A stretch of 22,166 nt of DNA from Thermohalobaculum sp964467005. Its GTDB lineage: Bacteria; Pseudomonadota; Alphaproteobacteria; Rhodobacterales; Rhodobacteraceae. Made by a program: the position numbers and the translations under genes. Positions 8,300 through 14,453 of this stretch are shown here, piece by piece (within the stretch, counting starts at the first letter, position 1; the number at the start of each line of letters is the position of its first letter). The notes beneath the pieces are model-generated. The model was given only the letters and a program-made list of their open reading frames with translations, had not been told where the DNA came from and did not search any database. The stretch lies in contig CAYXPI010000047.1 of the NCBI GenBank assembly GCA_964467005.1, positions 1 to 22,166 of the forward strand, read 5' to 3'.

Positions 8300-8968
8300 A
8301 TGACCCCACTCGACGGCCCGCGGGCCGCTCCCAAATCCGGCACCGTGCGCCAGCTCGTCGTCTTCCTCCACGGCTATGGGGCGGACGGGGCGGACCTCAT
8401 CGACCTCGCGCGCCCGATGGCGGAGTATCTGCCGGACGCCGCCTTCCGCGCGCCCAACGGCCCAGAGCCCTGCCGGGTGAACCCCATGGGCCGGCAGTGG
8501 TTCCCGATCCCGCCCATCGACGGCTCGAGCGCGGAGGAGATGCGCGCGGGCTACATCGCCGCGGCCGAGCGGCTGGACGCCACCCTCGAGGCGCTGATCG
8601 CGGAGGAGGGCGTGGGGCGGGAGGCGACCGCGCTCCTCGGCTTTTCGCAGGGCACCATGATGGCGCTCTCGGTGGGGCCGCGGCGGGCGCCGGGAATCGC
8701 CGGGATCGTGGGCTTCTCGGGCCGGCTCGTCGATCCGGATGCGCTCGCGCTGGCCGCGGCGCGCCCGCCGGTCCTCCTCCTCCATGGCGACCGCGACGAG
8801 GTGGTGCCCCACAGCGCCATGGCCGAGGCCGAGGCGGGGCTCAGCCAGGCCGGGTTCGCCGTCTCCAGCTTCACCATGCAGGGCGTGGGCCACGGCATCG
8901 CGCCCGACGGGCTCGGCCTCGCCACCGGATTTCTGGTCGACGCGTTGGGGGTGGCGCGCCCCCAGTGA
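8300..8968 (+). CDS. Carboxylesterase / phospholipase-type alpha/beta hydrolase
   Basis: 222-aa cytoplasmic serine hydrolase of the carboxylesterase type 2 family (PF02230-like). The oxyanion-hole segment is LVVFLHGYGADG (19-30). The nucleophile elbow is LLGFSQGTMM with Ser116. The acid is Asp166 in LLHGDRDEVVPH, and the base is His198 in GVGHGI. The full triad and the normal length suggest an active enzyme; substrates in the family are short-chain esters or lysophospholipids, so the real substrate is unknown. A clear AGGGAGG (8286-8292) precedes the ATG at 8300. The stop codon lies in an 11-bp tandem repeat (CCCAGTGACCC at 8961-8971 and 8972-8982). Confidence 0.92.
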   Translation: MTPLDGPRAAPKSGTVRQLVVFLHGYGADGADLIDLARPMAEYLPDAAFRAPNGPEPCRVNPMGRQWFPIPPIDGSSAEEMRAGYIAAAERLDATLEALIAEEGVGREATALLGFSQGTMMALSVGPRRAPGIAGIVGFSGRLVDPDALALAAARPPVLLLHGDRDEVVPHSAMAEAEAGLSQAGFAVSSFTMQGVGHGIAPDGLGLATGFLVDALGVARPQ

Positions 8969-9030
8969 CCCCCCAGTGACCCCCTTGTGAACTCTGGGGA
9001 TAAGCCTGGGGACAACCGCCGCAGGCCGCC

Positions 9031-9067
9031 CGACATATTTCTGTCGTGACCCTTTGATAAGAGGGTC
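9031..9067. other. Two adjacent hairpins upstream of the HNH gene
   Basis: CGACA/TGTCG (9031-9035, 9042-9046) with a TATTTC loop is followed after 1 nt by GACCCTTT/AAGAGGGTC-type pairing (9048-9055, 9060-9067) with a GATA loop and one wobble. They sit between the esterase stop (8968) and the HNH promoter (9099). They could end the upstream transcript, though no T-run follows, or be a regulatory element. Just upstream is a near tandem repeat, CTGGGGATAAGC then CTGGGGACAACC (8994-9017). Confidence 0.4.
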
Positions 9068-9098
9068 GCAGCGCGGCGAAACGGCCCCATGTAGAGGG

Positions 9099-9126
9099 TT
9101 GCGGTCGCGCCGGCCCGAGATATAGT
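9099..9126 (+). promoter_or_regulatory. Predicted sigma-70 promoter of the HNH gene
   Basis: TTGCGG (9099-9104) and TATAGT (9121-9126) are separated by 16 nt, a good housekeeping-type arrangement in this GC-rich background. It predicts a start near 9133 and a leader of about 60 nt before the ATG at 9194. Motif evidence only. Confidence 0.5.
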
Positions 9127-9193
9127 GGGCGTGCGGGGCGTGCTCGACTGACCCGTCTCGTGAGCGTCGCGCTGAACGACGAGGCGAGCAGCT

Positions 9194-9778
9194 ATGGACG
9201 GATCATTCGCAAACAGTTTCGTCAGGCAACCGGCAAGCTTGCGCGACCATCCGGCCCTCGTGCTGAACGCCGACTACCGACCGTTGTCCTACTTCCCCCT
9301 CTCTCTCTGGCCCTGGCAGGAGGCGGTGAAAGCCGCCTTTCTCGATCGCGTCACCATCGTCGCGGAGTACGATTTCGAGGTGCGCTCGCCCTCGATGGCC
9401 ATGCGCCTGCCCTCGGTGGTGGTGCTGCGCGACTATGTGAAGCCCGCGCGGTTCCCGGCCTTCACCCGGTTCAACCTGTTCCTGCGCGACGAGTTCACCT
9501 GCCAGTATTGCGGTGCGAAAGGCGAGATGACCTTCGACCATGTGCTGCCCCGCTCCCGCGGTGGGCGCACGACCTGGGAGAACGTCGTGGCCTCCTGCTC
9601 GCGCTGCAACCTCAAAAAGGCGAACCTCACGCTCCGCCAGGCGGGGATGGCCCTGGCGCGGCCGGCCTACCGCCCGGATGCGGCCGAGCTGCAGAACAAG
9701 GGGCGGAAGTTCCCGCCCAACTACCTGCATGAGAGCTGGATGGACTTCCTCTACTGGGACGCCGAGCTCGAGGCCTGA
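9194..9778 (+). CDS. HNH endonuclease family protein
   Basis: 194-aa protein with a complete HNH domain. There are zinc cysteines in TCQYCG (Cys103, Cys106) and CSRCN (Cys135, Cys138), the catalytic FDHVLPRSRGG (His116), and TTWENVV with Asn130. The N-terminal 90 residues (LNADYRPLSYFPLSLWPWQE) form the conserved partner region of a widespread stand-alone bacterial HNH family whose role is unclear; it has no adjacent methylase or phage packaging genes. The ATG at 9194 has GAGG about 10 nt upstream and its own promoter at 9099. It ends 5 nt from the convergent dsbB stop. Confidence 0.93.
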   Translation: MDGSFANSFVRQPASLRDHPALVLNADYRPLSYFPLSLWPWQEAVKAAFLDRVTIVAEYDFEVRSPSMAMRLPSVVVLRDYVKPARFPAFTRFNLFLRDEFTCQYCGAKGEMTFDHVLPRSRGGRTTWENVVASCSRCNLKKANLTLRQAGMALARPAYRPDAAELQNKGRKFPPNYLHESWMDFLYWDAELEA

Positions 9779-9783
9779 GGGCC

Positions 9784-10275
9784 TCAGCTTCCCCGCGCGG
9801 GGATCGGCGGCTGCGGGCGCGCCGACCACACCCAGACGAGGAGCAGCGCGAGCGACACGATTCCGTTCCACCCCGCCATCGAGATCCCGCCGAACGACCA
9901 GGCCACATCGTCGCAGCGCACGATCTCGGTGGTCTCGAGCCGGTCGAGGAGATCGGCTGCCGACATCCCCGTCGGATCCGGCGCTGAGCAGCCCTCGAAG
10001 CCCGACCACCAGCCCTGCTCCACCCCGACATGGAAGGCCGCGAGACCGAGGCTCGCCACCATCGCCGCGGCGCCGAGCCCGGCCATCGCGCGCGAGACCT
10101 TCCAGAGCACCGTGACGGCGAGCACCGCCACCACCACCGCCGCCGCGTGCGGCCAGCGCTGCCAGACGCACAAGGGGCAGGGCGCGAGCCCGCCGAGATA
10201 CTGGAAGCCGAACGCGCCCAAGAGGAGCGCGAGGGAGCCGGCGCCGGCCAGCAAGATCCGCCCATAGACCGTCAT
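9784..10275 (-). CDS. dsbB: Disulfide bond formation protein B
   Basis: DsbB is an inner-membrane quinone reductase that re-oxidises DsbA in the periplasm. The 163-aa protein has four hydrophobic segments. The quinone-linked pair is Cys33-Pro-Leu-Cys36 in the first periplasmic loop (APCPLCVWQRW), and the DsbA-reactive pair is Cys96 and Cys121 in the second. The Gln-Arg after the CPLC motif is the expected quinone-site arginine context. The ATG at 10275 overlaps the stop of the upstream YqaA-like gene in an ATGA, so the two are translationally coupled. No dsbA is in the window. Confidence 0.95.
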   Translation of the reverse strand: MTVYGRILLAGAGSLALLLGAFGFQYLGGLAPCPLCVWQRWPHAAAVVVAVLAVTVLWKVSRAMAGLGAAAMVASLGLAAFHVGVEQGWWSGFEGCSAPDPTGMSAADLLDRLETTEIVRCDDVAWSFGGISMAGWNGIVSLALLLVWVWSARPQPPIPARGS

Positions 10276-10853
10276 ATCAAGAACTTGACCGCCACGAAGC
10301 CCCCGATGATCAGCACCGCCCCCACCGTCGCCACGAGGCCCAGCCGCTTCTCGATGAAGGCGCGCGCCGGTGGGCCGAACTTCCAGAGGATTGCGGCCAC
10401 CAGGAAAAACTGCGCGCCCCGGCCGAGGAGCGAGGCGAGCACGAGCGTCGTCATCGAGAGCCCGGCGACGCCGGAGCCGATGGTGATCACCTTATATGGG
10501 AAGGGCGTGAACGCCGCAAAGAGCACCGCGGCGAAACCGTTGTCGCGGAACATCTCCGCGGCCTCCTCGAACTCGCTCGTCTTGCCGTAGAACTCGAGCA
10601 CCGGGCGGCCGAGCTCCTCGAAAAAGAGCGCGCCCACCGCATAGCCCGCCACGCCGCCGGCCACCGAGGCGAGCGTGCAGACCCCCGCGATCAGCCACGC
10701 CCGGTCCGGCCGCGCCAGCACCATCGGGATCAGCATCACGAGCGGCGTGATCGGGAACACCGAGCTCTCGACGAAGGAGATGAGCGCCAGCCACCACATC
10801 GCGCTCTTCCGCTCGGCCAAGGCCAAAATCTGGTCATATAATTTGCTTAGCAT
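10272..10853 (-). CDS. YqaA family (DedA/VTT-type) membrane protein
   Basis: 193-aa inner-membrane protein with several hydrophobic segments and the VTT/SNARE-associated family pattern: SFVESSVFPITPLVMLIPMV, GGVAGYAVGALFFEELG, and the conserved re-entrant loop segment AAFTPFPYKVITIGSGVAG. Members of this superfamily transport or scramble lipids or affect envelope stress; the YqaA branch is uncharacterised. I chose ATG 10853 because MLSKLYDQILALAERKSAMW begins like homologues. A longer frame reaches 10955 but is not protein-like. The ribosome binding site is weak. It is coupled to dsbB by a 4-nt ATGA overlap and is divergent from the peptidase-like gene at 10968. Confidence 0.88.
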   Translation of the reverse strand: MLSKLYDQILALAERKSAMWWLALISFVESSVFPITPLVMLIPMVLARPDRAWLIAGVCTLASVAGGVAGYAVGALFFEELGRPVLEFYGKTSEFEEAAEMFRDNGFAAVLFAAFTPFPYKVITIGSGVAGLSMTTLVLASLLGRGAQFFLVAAILWKFGPPARAFIEKRLGLVATVGAVLIIGGFVAVKFLI

Positions 10854-10967
10854 CTGGTTCTGGTGTTTGGATGTGGGGGATAGGTGGGATCCTCGGCAGC
10901 GCCAGCGCCGTCGGTAGCAACCGGCGTCGGCCAAGTCCAGTGAGTGCGTGCCCAAGGGTTAGAGTGT

Positions 10968-12026
10968 ATGAGTCATTCCGACGATGCGTTGCGAGAGCTG
11001 ATCAACGGGGAGCGACCACCGCCCCCGTCGCCCGAGCGTCTCGACCGCTTCGACGAAGGCCAGTCCGCCACCGCGCGGCGGACCCGCGCGGCCCTCATCG
11101 CCGGCGTGGTGACGGCGGCGCTCGGCGCCGTTCTGGTCACGGCGGGCCTGCTCGGCGGCTCGGCGGCGCCGGAAGCGCAGCTCGGGCCCGCGGTCCGCAC
11201 CCAGGGGCCGAACCCCCTCACCGCCTCGATCGCCGATGGCGGCGCGGTGCCTCGGGTGATCCCGCAGGAGCTCGGCGGGCGCACCCCCGTGGTCGAGACG
11301 TCGCCCGCGCGGTCCGAGTTCGCCCGGCGCCAGCCCGTGCCCCTCGCCGCGCCGGAGGAGGACCCCGCGCTCTTCCCCGAGACCGCCTTCATGCTGCCGG
11401 ACGATTCCGCCCCAGCCGCGCTGCCGGAGGCGGACGCCGAGGCCGAGCCGGCGCCCCTTTCGACGCCCCCGGCCGTGGAGAAGCCGGCGGCTCTCATCGT
11501 CGCGGCCAGCAATCTCGTCTGGAGCCGGCTCTTCCACGACGGCGGTCACCGCTACGAGCCGGTGCATCTCGTCGACGCCGCCTTCTGGGGCGAGGGCGGC
11601 TGCGCCCACCGGGCGATGCCGGATCTGCCGATCTACTGCGTGCACGACCGCAGCGTCTATTTCGACCCGCAGGCGATGCCGACCGTGACGGATCTCTTCG
11701 CCGTCGCCCACGAGATCGGGCGGCACGTGCAGGACGTGCTGGGCGTCAAGCTCCGCCCGCTCGAGGAGCCCGCCCGGAGCCTCCAGGCCGACTGCTTCGC
11801 CGGCCTCTGGGCGCGGCACGACGCGCTGGCGGGCCACGAGCTCACGCCAGGGCTCCTCGGCACCCTTCTGCGGGTGGGGGAGCGCTACAACCTCCGCGGC
11901 GCGCGGCGGCACCAGGCCTTCGTGATCGGCTATCAGGCGGAGGACGTGATGGAGTGCGACGGCATCGGGCCGCAGACCGCCGGGCCGTCTGCCCCCATGG
12001 ACGCCGGGGCGCCAAGCCCGCGCTGA
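10968..12026 (+). CDS. Membrane-anchored YpfJ-like neutral zinc peptidase homologue, catalytic site degenerate
   Basis: 352-aa protein: a short cytoplasmic N-terminus, one membrane segment (about 41-63), a Pro/Ala/Glu-rich linker (about 64-175) and a periplasmic domain resembling the YpfJ neutral zinc metallopeptidases (PF04228). Alignable blocks are GCAHRAM...YCVHDRSVYFD (211-233), LFAVAHEIGRHVQDVLGV (243-260) and LQADCFAGLWA (272-282). In active relatives these read HEVGHHVQ and ELQADC. Here the HExxH motif is H248-E-I-G-R252, with Arg (codon CGG) in place of the second zinc His, and the Glu before LQADC is Ser271. Reading frame and length are intact, so it looks like a pseudoenzyme rather than a broken gene. 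ATG 10968 is the best start; a GTG at 10944 is possible. Confidence 0.85.
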   Translation: MSHSDDALRELINGERPPPPSPERLDRFDEGQSATARRTRAALIAGVVTAALGAVLVTAGLLGGSAAPEAQLGPAVRTQGPNPLTASIADGGAVPRVIPQELGGRTPVVETSPARSEFARRQPVPLAAPEEDPALFPETAFMLPDDSAPAALPEADAEAEPAPLSTPPAVEKPAALIVAASNLVWSRLFHDGGHRYEPVHLVDAAFWGEGGCAHRAMPDLPIYCVHDRSVYFDPQAMPTVTDLFAVAHEIGRHVQDVLGVKLRPLEEPARSLQADCFAGLWARHDALAGHELTPGLLGTLLRVGERYNLRGARRHQAFVIGYQAEDVMECDGIGPQTAGPSAPMDAGAPSPR

Positions 12027-12041
12027 GCCCGGCCCCCGCGG

Positions 12042-12069
12042 TTGACCGGGGCCGCCCCCGGCTTAATAT
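12042..12069 (+). promoter_or_regulatory. Strong sigma-70 promoter of tRNA-Leu
   Basis: TTGACC (12042-12047) and TAATAT (12064-12069) are 16 nt apart, close to the housekeeping consensus. The predicted start at about 12076 is only about 3 nt before the mature tRNA 5' end, so the precursor would have a very short leader. Confidence 0.75.
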
Positions 12070-12078
12070 GCGGCCCGC

Positions 12079-12165
12079 GCCCGGATGGCGGAATTGGTAG
12101 ACGCAGCGGACTCAAAATCCGCCGGTGGCAACACCTTGTCGGTTCGAGTCCGACTCCGGGTACCA
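12079..12165 (+). tRNA. tRNA-Leu (anticodon CAA)
   Basis: 87-nt class II tRNA with encoded CCA. The acceptor stem GCCCGGA pairs with TCCGGGT, followed by discriminator A and CCA. The anticodon stem GCGGA/TCCGC holds the loop CTCAAAA, giving anticodon CAA, which reads UUG. A long variable arm follows (GGTGGCAACACCTT region). The T arm is GTCGG-TTCGAGT-CCGAC. It decodes a codon that is rare in this GC-rich genome. Confidence 0.98.
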
Positions 12166-12187
12166 GGCGGCGGCCTCCCGCGCCGCC
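12166..12187 (+). terminator. Hairpin directly after tRNA-Leu
   Basis: GGCGGCG (12166-12172) and CGCCGCC (12181-12187) can form a 7-bp GC stem with an 8-nt loop starting right after the CCA. No T-run follows, only C-rich sequence, so termination is plausible but not certain. Confidence 0.5.
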
Positions 12188-12318
12188 CCCGCCCTTCCAA
12201 CAGATGTAATTTGAAACTTTTCCAGGATTGGGAAGTCGCTGGCCCTTGACTTCCGGACGCCGGCGCTCCCCACTACTGATTAGGTACCAAAAAGTCATTT
12301 CGACCGGGGGTTGATTGG
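12188..12318 (+). promoter_or_regulatory. AT-richer leader/promoter region of the lipoprotein operon
   Basis: 131 bp with clearly lower GC than its surroundings, upstream of the lipoprotein gene. It contains a perfect 7-bp inverted repeat GGAAGTC/GACTTCC (12231-12237, 12248-12254) with a 10-nt spacer. The right arm overlaps a TTGACT that could be a -35 box, but I find no -10 at the proper distance. The arrangement would suit a regulator binding site. GGGGG at 12306-12310 is the likely ribosome binding site for the ATG at 12319. Confidence 0.35.
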
Positions 12319-14439
12319 ATGCGCGCCTCTCTATTTTCTTGCTTGATCGTTGCAACTCTTGCGGGCTGCTCCGACCTCGCACTCTCCTTCCGTCAGAACG
12401 AGGTGGCGAGCGTGCAGCGCTCGGGCGAGACGCACATCGCGCTGCTGGCCGTCGAGCCGTGGAGCCAGGTCGTCGACGCCATATCGCCCGATTTCGCCAT
12501 CACGCCGGCCACGGCCCTCACCGAGGCCTTGCCGCGGGTCTCCGCCCTCGAGGAGAAGCTGCTCGACGTCTTCGCCGCGAAGCTCGGCCTCGGCCTGCCC
12601 ACCGAAAGCCTGGCATCGACGCAAACCACCGACCTCGCGGAGGGGACCGTGACCGGACAGCGCACCCTCACCGAGGAGAGCGGCGCGCTTCCCGGCTCGG
12701 ATCTGCTGCCGGCCCTCGGCGACCGGTCCGCGCGGACCCTCTCGGGGCTCAAGGAGGAGACGCGGGAGGCCACGCTCACGCGCTCGGACCCGCTCCTGCG
12801 CTACCAGGCGGCCAACGCGATCTACCAGTATGTCCAAGTGCTCCAGCGCCTCATCAGGTCGACGCCGAGCTACGACAACTTCGTCCCCTATCTCGTGACG
12901 TTCCAGATCACCTCGGTGCCCTACACGCGTCACCAGCCCTACGACGTGTATGTGAGCCTGAGCTTCTACCCCAAGCTCCTGGATCCCGGGGCGAACAAGC
13001 GCGCGCACTACCCCCTCCTGCCGATCGTGGTGCCGGTGATGATCACCGACAATGTGGAGGCGCAGAGCGTCTCCCGCGCCGCCGAGCTGATCCGCCAGTT
13101 CAGCCTCGCGGCCCAGGGCACCATCGGCGGGGTGGCGGCCGCGCTCGGGATCAACACGCTGAGCGACCGGTCCGCCGCGGTATTCGGCACCGACCTCACC
13201 AGCACCTTCACCGTTGGGCGCACGGCGCAAAACGGGCTGACGGCGGTGCTCGGCGCGCCGCGCAATCCGGTGTCGGACTATGCGATGGTCCGGCGCACGC
13301 ACAATGTCTCGCTCCTCATCATGGTGCCGCGGGACATCGCCGAGGCCGAGGCGCAGTTCCTCAACGTGCCCGGGGGCGAGGGCCGAGACGCGGCCCGGCG
13401 CGACGGCGGGCCGGCGACCGTGAAGGCCCAACCGCTCAAGCCTGAGCATTGCGAACACCCGAGCACCCAAAAGATGTGCCTCGAGCGGCGCCTCCAGGTG
13501 TTCTTCCACACCGAGCTCCGCCGGCCGGACGAGGTCGGCCCCCCGCTCAGCACCCAGGCCCATGGGGATCCAGGCTCGGTCGACCGCGTGCTCACCCTCA
13601 TGAAGGAGCTGGGCCTCGAGCGACCGGGCATCAGCGGGTCCAAGACGTGCGGCGCCAAGAGCTTCGACGAATTTATCAGGAACAACATCCGTCTCGTCCC
13701 GATGGCCGATTACGAGACCTTCACAAAGCGTCTGACCGGCTGCGATCCCGAGTACCTCCCGGTCGAGGCGCTCTATCACGTGTTCATCGACGCCTATGGC
13801 AACTCGCCGGGCTTCCGGACCACCACCCTCGTGCTGCCGAAGATCGAGGCGGAGACCGGGGAGATGAGGATCGCCGGCCGCACCAGCCGCGCGAACCACA
13901 CGGGCTCCGTGGGCGCGTTCGACGACGGCGTCGGGCGCATGAGCGTCGAGGTGGCCGGGGTCACGGGCAAGCTCGCGCCGGGCACGATCGCGACGCTCGA
14001 GCTTCGCCGGCAAGACGGCGTCTACGTCCCCTTCAACGCGACTGAGATGCGGGTCGACAAGGGCCGGCTCGTGGCCATGTTCCCCTCCGCGAAGGCGCTC
14101 GGCGTCGCGAATGTCCGCCCGAGCGGGAGCCGCCTCATCCTCCGCCGTCCCACGACGTCGGCGGCGGGCCCGGGCTGGCACGAGGACCGGTTCACCAGGG
14201 TCGTCTACCATGTGAGGGCGGCGGCCAAGCCCAGCGCCGCCGCCGGCGCCAAGTCCGCCGCCGCCCAGATGACGGTGAACGTGGCGCCGGACGGGACGGT
14301 CACCGTCACCGCGCCGGCGGCCCCGGTTCCGAAATCCCAGCCGAAGGGCGCCCCCGCCGCGGGCGCGCAACCGGCGGGCGGGGCCGGAACGGACGGCGCC
14401 GCCGCAACCGGCGGGCCCTCGGCCCGTGCGCCCAGCTGA
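12319..14439 (+). CDS. Large uncharacterised lipoprotein
   Basis: 706-aa protein with a lipoprotein signal: MRASLFSCLIVATLAGCSDL has the lipobox LAGC, with Cys17 as the lipidated residue, so it is probably membrane-attached and faces the periplasm or the surface. Residues about 30-350 are the best-organised part, including LLRYQAANAIYQYVQVLQRL, VPYLVTFQITSVPYTRHQPY, HYPLLPIVVPVMITDNVEAQ, RQFSLAAQGTIGGVAAALG and a later DYAMVRRTHNVSLLIMVPRD. This resembles hypothetical lipoproteins I have seen in other bacteria, with no function known to me. Six cysteines outside the signal peptide lie between about 376 and 475. The last 65 residues are Ala/Pro/Gly-rich. It is followed after 14 nt, which contain AAGGAG, by the HEXXGH gene, so the two form an operon. 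Confidence 0.8.
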   Translation: MRASLFSCLIVATLAGCSDLALSFRQNEVASVQRSGETHIALLAVEPWSQVVDAISPDFAITPATALTEALPRVSALEEKLLDVFAAKLGLGLPTESLASTQTTDLAEGTVTGQRTLTEESGALPGSDLLPALGDRSARTLSGLKEETREATLTRSDPLLRYQAANAIYQYVQVLQRLIRSTPSYDNFVPYLVTFQITSVPYTRHQPYDVYVSLSFYPKLLDPGANKRAHYPLLPIVVPVMITDNVEAQSVSRAAELIRQFSLAAQGTIGGVAAALGINTLSDRSAAVFGTDLTSTFTVGRTAQNGLTAVLGAPRNPVSDYAMVRRTHNVSLLIMVPRDIAEAEAQFLNVPGGEGRDAARRDGGPATVKAQPLKPEHCEHPSTQKMCLERRLQVFFHTELRRPDEVGPPLSTQAHGDPGSVDRVLTLMKELGLERPGISGSKTCGAKSFDEFIRNNIRLVPMADYETFTKRLTGCDPEYLPVEALYHVFIDAYGNSPGFRTTTLVLPKIEAETGEMRIAGRTSRANHTGSVGAFDDGVGRMSVEVAGVTGKLAPGTIATLELRRQDGVYVPFNATEMRVDKGRLVAMFPSAKALGVANVRPSGSRLILRRPTTSAAGPGWHEDRFTRVVYHVRAAAKPSAAAGAKSAAAQMTVNVAPDGTVTVTAPAAPVPKSQPKGAPAAGAQPAGGAGTDGAAATGGPSARAPS

Positions 14440-14453
14440 AAGGAGCCCGCGTC

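Noticed and set aside
6469..8979. 836-codon plus-strand frame spanning the DUF6456, AlkA-type and esterase genes
   Set aside because: Arg/Gly-rich, without motifs, in a different frame from three well-supported genes.
12079..12165. tRNA-Leu as attachment site of an integrated island
   Set aside because: No second copy of the tRNA 3' end and no integrase gene were seen in the window. Part of an island beyond the window cannot be excluded.
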